Assembly: GCF_036227605.1 (NCBI RefSeq)
Contig: NZ_CP109487.1
Span: 1,364,001-1,428,000 of the forward strand
DNA from: Streptomyces sp. NBC_01439
GTDB taxonomy: Bacteria > Actinomycetota > Actinomycetes > Streptomycetales > Streptomycetaceae
Direction of reading: 5' to 3'
Length of the DNA: 64,000 bases
Shown piece after piece: positions 9,616 to 18,400 of this stretch (positions within the stretch are counted from its first letter, which is position 1; every line of letters starts with the position of its first letter). Below the pieces are notes generated by a model that saw only the letters and a program-made list of their open reading frames with translations, searched no databases and was not told where the DNA came from. The position numbers and the translations under genes are program-made.

Positions 9616-10752
9616 TCACGCCGAGCTGGCGCCGGACATTACCGTCCCCGCTGGGACGACCAACTGGGAGTCCAGTCGTTCCCAGGCGCCTATGACCGCC
9701 TGGTGAGCGCCCGGGGCGAGGTGCGCGTACCGCTGTGTCGTCTGGTAGCTCTCGTGGCCGAGTAGGTGCTGGACGTCGTACAGCGACACGCCCTTCTGCA
9801 CGAGCCACGATGCACATGTGTGGCGGGTGGAGTGCGGCGGGTACTGCGGAACGCGGACGATCGCACCGTCGGCGTCCGTGGAGTGCGCCCGCCTCATCGC
9901 GGGCCACCATGTCTGGGCCCGCCAGTTGGCGTCGTCCAGGAGCCGGCCCGACCGTCCCTTTGTGACGGTGGGGAAGACGACGCCCTCACGGTCGCGCTCA
10001 TGCATGTGCTGGGCCAGCGCGTCGAGGACGTGATCAGGAATCGGAACCTCGCGGCAGCTCTTGGAGGTCTTCGGATACTGCTTGATCCCTGATTTTGTAT
10101 TGACTTCCACCACGAACAAGCGGCCGCGCAGCCAGTCGATGCGATGCCCGTGCAGGCCGGCAAGCTCGCCCCACCGGAGGCCTGTATAGAAGGCAAGCAG
10201 CACCATCGTCTGCCACGGCTGGTCAAGCTCGTCCAGGATGGCCTGGGCCTGCGCGATCGTGAACCACTGCGGCGGCTTCACCGCCTCCGGTGGCAGAGCG
10301 ATACGCCGGCATGGCGTCACCGTGATGAGGTCTTCATCCACCGCCGCTCGCATGATGGAGGACAACAGGTTGTAGGCCCGCCGGATGGCCGAAGGACCCT
10401 TCCCGTCCACGACAAGCCTCCGGACCCAGGCCTGCACGTCCAGCCTCGAGATCGCACGCACTTCCCAGTCCGACCAGTACGGCCTGATGTGAGTGCGGAT
10501 GCACGAGGCATCGCCCCTCAGCGTCTGAGGCTCGACCAACCGGGCCTCCCACCAGCGGTCGTGCCACTCCATAAACTTAATCTTGCCTGCCCGAGGATCC
10601 GGAGATGCACCCCGCCTGACCTTCGCTTCCTCGTCCAAGCCCCAGCCACGGGCCTGTGAGCGCAAAGCGAACGTTTGACTGAACCGTTTGCCAGCACGAT
10701 TCCTGACCGTGGCCTGCCAGTTTCCGGATGGGAGCTTACGCAAGTAGGGCAT
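9616..10752 (-). CDS. Tyrosine-type site-specific integrase
   Basis: 378 aa from ATG 10752 (MPYLRKLPSGNWQAT, a typical start of actinomycete integrases); an upstream in-frame ATG at 10839 is possible. There is an N-terminal AP2-like DNA-binding strand region, a SAM-like core-binding domain, and a catalytic domain with FYTGLRWGELAG (first Arg), HSTRHTCASWLV (His-x-x-Arg region), LLGHESYQTTQRYAHL (His and the nucleophilic Tyr). All catalytic residues are present. It would insert an element at an attachment site, usually a tRNA gene; no tRNA or att core was found in this window, so the element's borders are undefined. Confidence 0.9.
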   Translation of the reverse strand: MPYLRKLPSGNWQATVRNRAGKRFSQTFALRSQARGWGLDEEAKVRRGASPDPRAGKIKFMEWHDRWWEARLVEPQTLRGDASCIRTHIRPYWSDWEVRAISRLDVQAWVRRLVVDGKGPSAIRRAYNLLSSIMRAAVDEDLITVTPCRRIALPPEAVKPPQWFTIAQAQAILDELDQPWQTMVLLAFYTGLRWGELAGLHGHRIDWLRGRLFVVEVNTKSGIKQYPKTSKSCREVPIPDHVLDALAQHMHERDREGVVFPTVTKGRSGRLLDDANWRAQTWWPAMRRAHSTDADGAIVRVPQYPPHSTRHTCASWLVQKGVSLYDVQHLLGHESYQTTQRYAHLAPGAHQAVIGAWERLDSQLVVPAGTVMSGASSA

Positions 10753-11114
10753 ATGTACCGTCCATCGCGTTCCGCGTAATCGGTGGCTGCGGGGAGGACC
10801 GAGATCAACAGCCTGCCGAGATTTGCGCCCTCGCCTCATGCCTCGAATGCCCGCGAGACCGTCCGTCTCCCCTCTCGACCAACCCTGACGACAGCTCGCC
10901 GGGCGCCGGACGGTCGCGACCGGCGAGCAGACACTGCCGCTGCCAGCCGCATGGCCTGCCGCAGGCCCGGCAAGGCGCGAGATCCGGCCAGGCTCGCGCC
11001 CCTCGTGCCCTGATCACGACGAAAGGCCCCCAGCCTGGCCTTTTGGCCGATTAGAGTAGCCCTGGGAAACAGCGCCGATCGGGTGAGGCGCACCGGAAGG
11101 GTGAGTCGGTACGG
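10753..11114. other. 362-bp intergenic region between integrase and kinase
   Basis: No gene is supported apart from a possible longer integrase start (to 10839). It contains a terminator-like hairpin at 11022-11044 and then the leader of the kinase gene, with GGAAGG at 11095-11100. Confidence 0.5.
11022..11044 (+). terminator. Rho-independent terminator-like hairpin
   Basis: AAAGGCC (11022-11028), an 8-nt loop, GGCCTTT (11037-11043) and a further T. It resembles terminators found after tRNA genes in Streptomyces, but no tRNA precedes it. It may insulate the kinase operon. Confidence 0.5.
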
Positions 11115-12296
11115 ATGAGTGGGGTACCCACGCGGATCGGTCGCTACACGGTGGCGCGGGAGCTCGGCTCGGGCGGGATGGGCGAGGTCTACCTCGCCTA
11201 CACCCCTGCGGGTGACCCGGTCGCCGTAAAGGTGATCCGCAACGACAAACTGGACCCGCTGACCCGTGCCCGGTTCGAGAAGGAAGCCTTGATCGCCCGC
11301 ACGGTGATCGGCACGAACCGGGTAGCCCGGTTCCTGGACGCCGACCCGTACGCGGACCAGCCGTGGCTGGCCATGGAGTACGTGACCGGGCGCACGCTGC
11401 TGGCCTGCGTGGACACCGACGGCACTCTGCCGATGCCGCTCGTGGCCAGCCTCGGCGCGCTGCTCGCGGAGGGCCTGACCGCCGTACACGCTGCGGAGCT
11501 GCTGCACCGGGACCTGAAGCCGCAGAACGTGATCATGGGCGGCGACGGTCCGATGATCATCGACTTCGGGCTGGGGGCGTTCATGGACACCTCCAAGGAG
11601 ACTCTCTCGCACAGCGGGATGATCATCGGCACGGTACGGTGCATGCCGCCCGAGCAGGCCGGCGGACGGCCGCAGGTGTCTGCGGCGGCGGACGTCTACG
11701 CGCTCGGCACGGTGCTGCTGTACGCCGCGACAGGCCACTACCCGTATGACGGCACGCGCTGGGAGGCCATCGCAGCGCAGGTGACCAACCCCGAGATCGC
11801 TCCGGATCTGTCCGGGGTGCCGGCGCCTCTGGTGCCGCTACTGCAGTCCATGCTGGCGCACGAGCCCGAGGACCGGCCCGCCCTTCAGGCAGTGTCCGAC
11901 CTGTGCGCGCAGGTCATCGTCGGCTGCGGGTCCAATCCCGCGGCAGCGCGGCTGGCTCTGCTCGCGCACACCACTGCCGGGGCTCCGCCCGTCGGCTCCG
12001 GGGAGCCACTAACCGCCTCGTTCGAGAAATTGCTCCAGGAGCAACCCGGCCTCGCCGAGGACGAGGCTGCGGACAGCCCACTGGATGATCCTGCCCGGTC
12101 CTCGCGCACCGAGGCTGCCGGTCAGGAGCAGGAACCCGAGGAGCCGGTCGGGCCGGAGGCAGAGCCTGAGCCCGCTGTCGGCCCCGAAACCGGTACAGCC
12201 AGGCCTCGGGCGAGCTCGGCTCGGGGCCGGGCACCAGCGTCGAAGCGGGTCGCGGACGAGCTGCGCTCGTTGTACGCCGCGGATCGTGTTCTCTGA
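11115..12296 (+). CDS. Cytosolic Hanks-type Ser/Thr protein kinase
   Basis: 393 aa. A complete kinase domain fills residues 8-270: glycine loop ELGSGGMGEVYLA, ATP-binding Lys in VAVKVI, catalytic HRDLKPQNVI (about residue 131), IIDFGLGAF (DFG), and a substrate-binding segment MPPEQAGG where most relatives have SPEQ. The rest is an acidic, Pro/Glu-rich linker ending in a basic, helical tail (ASKRVADELRSLYAAD). There is no transmembrane helix or PASTA domain, so it is a soluble kinase. It starts the plus-strand series that continues with two helicases and a DNA methylase; the 127-nt gap to the next gene is the largest in that series. Phosphorylation of the defence proteins is an inference. Confidence 0.9.
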   Translation: MSGVPTRIGRYTVARELGSGGMGEVYLAYTPAGDPVAVKVIRNDKLDPLTRARFEKEALIARTVIGTNRVARFLDADPYADQPWLAMEYVTGRTLLACVDTDGTLPMPLVASLGALLAEGLTAVHAAELLHRDLKPQNVIMGGDGPMIIDFGLGAFMDTSKETLSHSGMIIGTVRCMPPEQAGGRPQVSAAADVYALGTVLLYAATGHYPYDGTRWEAIAAQVTNPEIAPDLSGVPAPLVPLLQSMLAHEPEDRPALQAVSDLCAQVIVGCGSNPAAARLALLAHTTAGAPPVGSGEPLTASFEKLLQEQPGLAEDEAADSPLDDPARSSRTEAAGQEQEPEEPVGPEAEPEPAVGPETGTARPRASSARGRAPASKRVADELRSLYAADRVL

Positions 12297-12423
12297 CTCC
12301 TGCACTGACAGTGCCTGCTGAGAGTCTTGTCGGAAATGGTGTGCTCGTGCCGCGTGATGCGTCGCGGGTGCACGTGGGGTGTGGGCGGCTGTTGGTGCCG
12401 CTGGTGAAGGATCGGAGCTGAGG

Positions 12424-15400
12424 GTGAGCGTCGAGGCGGAGGCCGTGGGCGGGCCGGACGATGCGCTGTGGGATGCCTGGCAGCCGGACGACGTTCCCGC
12501 TCCTCAGCAGGTATCCGGTTCGTCCGGGTATGCCCCAGGTTCCCAGGTGCTGGTCCGGGACGAGCTGTGGCTCGTCCGGAACTGCAAGGACGTCGGCAAG
12601 GACGGGTGGATGCTGGAGGTCACCGGCGTCTCGTCCTTCGTCCGTGGCACCGATGCCGTCTTCTACAGCCGTCTCGACGCCATTCATGTGCTGGACCCGC
12701 GTGAGACGGCGCTGGTCGCGGACGACTCGCCGAACCACCGTCGCGGTCGACTGTTCCTCGAAGCGGTGATGCGCAAGACGTTCCTGCCGCAGACCGAGCA
12801 CGGGCTCGCACTGGCCGACGGCTTCCTCATGGACCAGCAGGTTCACCAGCTGCGGCCCGCCGAGCTGGCCCTGTCGATGAAGAATCCGCAGCCGCGCATC
12901 CTGATCGCCGATGTGGTGGGTCTGGGGAAGACGCTGGAGATCGGCGTGCTGCTGGCCGAGCTGATCCGGCGCGGGCGGGGTGAGCGGATCCTGGTGGTGA
13001 CCCCGCAGCACGTTCTGGAGCAGTTCCAACGGGAGCTGTGGACCCGCTTCGCGATTCCGCTGGTGCGGTTGGACTCCACCGGCATCCAGCGCATCCAGCA
13101 GGACATCCCGGCCGGCCGCAACCCGTTCGCGTACTTCAAGCGGGCGATTATCTCCGTGGACACACTCAAGAGCGACGTGTACGCGCACCACCTGGAGCGC
13201 ACGGACTGGGACGCCGTCGTCATCGACGAGTCACACAACCTCGTCAACCGGGGCACCAAGAACAACGCCCTGGCCCGGCTGCTGGCCCGGAAGACCGACG
13301 CGCTCATCCTGGCGTCGGCGACCCCCCACAACGGTGACGCCGGCTCCTTCGCCGAACTGATCAAGATGCTGGACGAGGCTGCGATCACAGACCCGTCGAA
13401 GTACGAGGTGAAGGACCTCGAGCACCTCTACATCCGGCGGACCAAGACCACCACGGAGGTCCGGGACTCCCTCAAGGGTGCCTGGGCGGACCGCGGGCCG
13501 TCCCAGCCCCTCCACGTGCCGGCGGGCGAGAAGGAGCTCGCGGTCTTCCGCGAGCTGGCCACTCGCTGGATCCCGGCCGACCCGGGTGAGCCCTCCGTCA
13601 GCCGGCACCAGCTGGTGCCGTATCAGCTGCTGAAGTCCTTCCTGTCCTCGCACCGGGCGTTGCTGGAGACCGTCGAGACACGCCTGAAGACCCTGGGCAC
13701 ACCGCAGACGGGCGCCCGGGAGACGGCTCGGCAGGCGGAGCTGGCGGCGCTGCAGGAGCTGCGGGGGCTGGCCGTGCAGATCCAGGACGAGGACTCCGCG
13801 AAGCTCGCGGCGTTGGTCGAGGAACTTCGGAGGATGGGGGTCGGACCCGGATCGGACACCCGCGTCGTGGTCTTCTCCGAGCGCATCCCGACCCTGAAGT
13901 GGCTCGCGGAGACCGTCCCGGCCGCACTGGGTTTCCGCCGCGGCACCACTGGCGACGAGAAGAAGCCGTGGCTCGCCTTCCACGGCGCGGTGCAGGTCAT
14001 GCACGGCGAGGCTATCAGCGATGAGGAACAGCAGGCCATCGTCGAGAAGTTCGGGCTCCGCGACGACCCTGTGCGCATCCTGTTCACCGGTGACGTCGCC
14101 TCCGAGGGCGTCAACCTGCACCAGCAGTGCCACCGCCTGATCCACTTCGATCTGCCCTGGTCGCTGATCCGCATCGAGCAGCGCAACGGCCGTATCGACC
14201 GCTATGGCCAGGAGCACCAGCCTCAGTTCAGGGCTCTGATCCTCACCAGCGACGTCCCCTGGCGAACGGATCCGCAGACCGGGCAGGCGCGCACGCTGGA
14301 CGACCGCCTGGTGGGCGAGAAGCTCCTCAGGCGCGAGGAGGAGGCCCACAAGATCGAGGGCTCCGCGGAGGCCATCACCGGGCTGTACCGGGCGAAGGAG
14401 GAGGAGAACCGCCTCACCCAGGACCTGATCGCCGGGCGGACCGTCGAGGAATCCATCAAGCAGTCCCAGCAGGGAGGGGCCGCGTTCCTCGCCGGTCTGC
14501 TCGGGCAGGTCGGCGCCGTGCCCGACCACCCCGAGGTCCCCCGCGCGAACGTGCCCCGCCTGTTCTCCTCCACCGCCGACTACTTCGACGAAGCACTGCA
14601 CCAGATCTGCCGACCCAACCCCGAGGACCAGCTCTCGCTGCGCCGCGACGACGACGGCACGATTGCCTTCGAGCCTCCTCGTGACCTGCTGTACCGGCTG
14701 AAGGCCCTCCCGAAGTCCTACCTGGACGAGCAGAAGATCCTCCCCCGGAAGACCGAGCCGGGCCGCATGCGGATCACCTTCTCCAAGGACCTGGCTGACC
14801 GCCGGCTCAAGGCGGCCCGGGAGTCGTCCAAGTCCCAGTGGCCGAACGTCTCCTACGTCAGCGACGTCCACCCGGTCCTCGACTGGCTGACCGACAAGGT
14901 GCTCGTGGAGATCGGCCGCCACCAGGCACCCGTACTCGCCGCCGATGTGGACACCCCGACCTTCCTCGTCCAGGGCATCTGCTCCAACGCGCTCGGCCGG
15001 CCCACCCTGGTCGAGTGGATGGCCGTCCACGGTGATCCCTCGAACCTTCAGGTGACGGCCCTGACCCCGCAGGTCCTGGACGACTACGGGGTCGGACCCG
15101 CCATGCCGGGCCGCGACGTCCCCGACAGCCGCCGCGCAGCCCTCGCCTCGTACGTGCCCGCCGCCATCGACCGTGCCGAGCAGCACCTCACCGAGCTGAG
15201 TGCCGTCTACGCCGAGAAGATCGAGGCCACCCTGGCCCCGTACCGCAAGCGCGTCGTCCACTGGCAGCAGGAGGCCCTCTACTCCACCGACGGCACCGGA
15301 AAGCAGGGGGTCAACCTCAGCGCGGGCAAGCGCCTGAAGCTGATCAAGTCCCTGGAGACCACCGGCAAGCCGATGCTGCGCCTCCTCGCCGTCCTCGAAC

Positions 15401-15432
15401 CGCTCACCGCCACTGAAGGAAGCACCCGCTGA
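12424..15432 (+). CDS. drmD: SNF2-type helicase, DrmD-like
   Basis: 1002 aa from GTG 12424, with GGAG about 6 nt upstream; GTG 12379 would add 15 residues. Two RecA lobes are clear: Walker A VVGLGKTLEIG (about residue 165), DEAH-type DESHN (about 268), SATPHNGD (about 298), then EGVNLHQQC and QRNGRIDRYGQ (motifs V and VI, about 555-595). The helical C-terminal part has no recognised nuclease motif. It matches the SNF2-like helicase DrmD of class 1 DISARM in length and motif order. It probably translocates on double-stranded DNA as part of the defence complex. Its stop overlaps the methylase start by 1 nt (TGATG), so expression is coupled. The drmD symbol rests on motif reading and gene order. 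Confidence 0.75.
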   Translation: MSVEAEAVGGPDDALWDAWQPDDVPAPQQVSGSSGYAPGSQVLVRDELWLVRNCKDVGKDGWMLEVTGVSSFVRGTDAVFYSRLDAIHVLDPRETALVADDSPNHRRGRLFLEAVMRKTFLPQTEHGLALADGFLMDQQVHQLRPAELALSMKNPQPRILIADVVGLGKTLEIGVLLAELIRRGRGERILVVTPQHVLEQFQRELWTRFAIPLVRLDSTGIQRIQQDIPAGRNPFAYFKRAIISVDTLKSDVYAHHLERTDWDAVVIDESHNLVNRGTKNNALARLLARKTDALILASATPHNGDAGSFAELIKMLDEAAITDPSKYEVKDLEHLYIRRTKTTTEVRDSLKGAWADRGPSQPLHVPAGEKELAVFRELATRWIPADPGEPSVSRHQLVPYQLLKSFLSSHRALLETVETRLKTLGTPQTGARETARQAELAALQELRGLAVQIQDEDSAKLAALVEELRRMGVGPGSDTRVVVFSERIPTLKWLAETVPAALGFRRGTTGDEKKPWLAFHGAVQVMHGEAISDEEQQAIVEKFGLRDDPVRILFTGDVASEGVNLHQQCHRLIHFDLPWSLIRIEQRNGRIDRYGQEHQPQFRALILTSDVPWRTDPQTGQARTLDDRLVGEKLLRREEEAHKIEGSAEAITGLYRAKEEENRLTQDLIAGRTVEESIKQSQQGGAAFLAGLLGQVGAVPDHPEVPRANVPRLFSSTADYFDEALHQICRPNPEDQLSLRRDDDGTIAFEPPRDLLYRLKALPKSYLDEQKILPRKTEPGRMRITFSKDLADRRLKAARESSKSQWPNVSYVSDVHPVLDWLTDKVLVEIGRHQAPVLAADVDTPTFLVQGICSNALGRPTLVEWMAVHGDPSNLQVTALTPQVLDDYGVGPAMPGRDVPDSRRAALASYVPAAIDRAEQHLTELSAVYAEKIEATLAPYRKRVVHWQQEALYSTDGTGKQGVNLSAGKRLKLIKSLETTGKPMLRLLAVLEPLTATEGSTR

Positions 15433-18400
15433 TGAGCACCGACTTCGACTCCTTCAGCAACCGCGGCGAGTACTTCTCCGCGCACTACTTCGCCGAACAG
15501 CTCGGCGCCGACCTCAAGAAGGGCCTATTCACCACCTGGGCCACGCGGGAAGGCGACGAGCACGACCGGCGCAAGACGCCTCGTGAGCTGATCCGCTCCC
15601 TGCGCAGCAGCTACCTCTCCGACGACGTCCGGACCTACTTCGCCGAGGCCGCCGCGCGTGACGCCGACGGCGACGTACGCCTGTACACCAAAGACAATCC
15701 CGAATGGCACAAGCGGCTGACCGAGTGGCACCAGGAGGTGCTGCGCACCCTCGGCTTTGAGGCAGCACCGACCGAGATCACGGTCCACCGCGCCGGACGC
15801 GACCACACGGTGACCGTCGCCTACCACGGCCACGGCATCGTTGCGCTGGACTGCGGCTGGGCGGCTGACAACGACGCCGCGGTGAACGCAGCCGGCCCGG
15901 GACGACTGCTGCACCCGCTGCGCGTCAGCGCGAGCGAAACGTACGAGACCGGCACCGCTCTGGCCGCATGGCTGTTCCAGAGCGAGCTCGGCGAGGCCGG
16001 CGGCCCTCACCCCCGCTTCGTCCTGCTGCTCTGCGGCGGCGTACTCGTCCTCGCCGACCGGCAGTCCTGGAACGAGGGCCGCTACCTGGCCGTCAACCTC
16101 GACGCGGCGCTGGAACGCAACGACCGTGCCCAGCAGGGCGAACTCTCTACCATCGCGGCCCTGTTCAGCCTCGACATGCTCCGCCCCGGCGAGAACGACC
16201 AGAGCCGGGGCATCGACGGCCTGCTGAAGTCCTCCAGCACCAACGCCGCCGGCGTCTCCGGAGAGCTCCGGCACGGCCTCCAGCGCTCGGTCGAGATCAT
16301 CGCCAACGAAGTCCTGGCACGGATGGCCGAGCCGGACAACGACGTCGCCCCGGACGACATCGAAAGCCCCAAGATCCCCTTCGCACGGGAACTCACCCGG
16401 GAGTCCCTGCGCTACCTGTACCGGATCCTGTTCCTCCTCTACGCCGAGGCGCGGCCCGAACTCGGCATCCTGCCCGCGGACGACGGCAGCTACGAGGCCG
16501 GCTACTCCATGACCCGGCTGCGCGAGCTGGTCGAACGTGACGAGGAGCTGGTCGAGGAGGAAGCCCGCAACGGCTTCCACCTCTTCGAGTCCCTCTCCGT
16601 CCTCTTCAACAAGGTCAACTTCGGCCACCGCCCGTACGGCACCGAGGACACCGACGACCAGCCCGGCGACGACGAGGAGACCCGCAAGGCCAAGGCCGCC
16701 CGTCGCAGCGAAGACCGCGGCCTGCGCTTCGAACCCCTGCGCAGCGAGCTCTTCGAGCCAAAGGCGGTCCGCCTCATCGGCAGGAACGTCGTCGACCCCC
16801 GCAGCGACGAGGACAACGATCCCCGCTGGCTCGACCTGCGCCTGCGCAACACGGCCCTGCACGAGGTGCTGCGCCTGCTCACCATGAAGAAGGGCAAGCG
16901 CGGCGAGCGCGGCGGCTTCATCTCCTACCGCAACCTCGGCATCAACCAGCTCGGCGCCGTCTACGAGGGCTTGATGTCGTATACCGGCATCATCGCTGAC
17001 GAAGAGCTGTGCGAGGTCGCCAAGGGCGGAGACCCGGAGAAGGGCTCCTGGCTCATCCCCTCCCACAAGCAGGACCAGTACCCGGACAAGACACTCGTCC
17101 ACTACACCGAGGACGACGCCCGCAAGGGCCTGCGCGGCGTCAAGAAGTACGAGAAGGGCTCCTTCGTCTACCGCCTCGCCGGCCGCGACCGGGAGACCTC
17201 GGCGTCGTACTACACACCGGAGTCCCTGACCCAGGTCACCGTCGAGCTCACCCTCAAGCACCGCCTTGACCAGGAGCGCGACGCCGAGGGCAACACCATC
17301 AAGACCCGCGCCTCCGAACTGCTCAAGTACAAGATCTGCGAGCCTGCCCTCGGCTCCGGCGCCTTCCTCAACGAGGCGATCAACCAGGTCGCCGAGGAGT
17401 ACCTCCGCCGCAGGCAGGAGGAGCTGGGCGTCGCCATTCCCACCGCCGACGCCCTGGCCGAGAAGCAGAAGGTAAAGGCGTACATCGCCCTGCACAACGC
17501 GTACGGCGTCGACCTGAATGCCACTGGTGTTGAGCTCGCGGAGGTCTCTCTCTGGCTCAACACCATGCACCCGGGCATGCGAGCCCCATGGTTCGGCCTC
17601 CACCTGCGCCGCGGCAACAGCCTGATCGGCGCCCGCCGGGCCGTCTACGCGGCCGATGACGTCACGGGCAAGGAGTGGCTGAAGGCGAAGGGCGCCCTCG
17701 CACCGACCCGACTCCCCTTCCTCAAGGACGGCGAACCACAGCGCCTCCCCCAGGACTCGGTGCACCAGTTCCTGTTGCCGAGCCCCGGGTGGGCGGCGGT
17801 CGCCGGCTCTAAGGAGGCCAAGGAACTGGCCAAGGAGGGCGTCGAGCAGCTGGCCGCTTGGAAGAAGGGCATCCTCCAGCGCCCCAAGCGCGGGAAGGCC
17901 AGCCGCGGCAAGGAGCCGGTCTCCCAGTTCACCAAGCTGCGGGACGCCACCCGACGGGTGGAGTTCCTATGGTCCCTCGTCGTCAAGCGTATGGAGCTCT
18001 CCGAGCAGGCTGTCGCCCGCCGGATCGAGGTCTGGGGCGCCGACCCGACCGACTCCGAGTATGACTTCCTCCAGCGACCTGACCATGCTGCGACTAAGGA
18101 ACAGGTCCTCGAAGACCTCTTCAAAGCCGCGGACACCCCCTACTGGCGCCTGAAGAAGATCATGGACGCCTGGTGCGCCCTGTGGTTCTGGCCGGTGGAC
18201 AAGGCCGGACTGCTCGACGGCACGGCGAGCGACTACGCAATGCACGCGACGGTCACCGAGGCGGACACCCTCGCCCAGGTCCTCGGAGGCGCGCCCCTGC
18301 CCGAAGAGCCGCCGACGCCTGTCACCACGCCGGAGCCAGCAGTCGCTCCTGAGCCCGCGCCCATGCCGCGATTCGTCGAGGCGACGGCACTTTTCGCTCT

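Noticed and set aside
8409..10752. Complete integrative conjugative element of the pSAM2 type
   Set aside because: HTH and integrase genes are present but no Tra/FtsK-like transfer gene, replication initiator or flanking att repeats were found.
7842..11114. tRNA gene or attachment core for the integrase
   Set aside because: No T-arm or cloverleaf sequence and no duplicated core was found by eye; the element's limits remain unknown.
13231..17765. Long minus-strand frames opposite the DrmD-like and methylase genes (13231-15261 and 15525-17765)
   Set aside because: Composition is that of antisense translation and no domain is recognisable.
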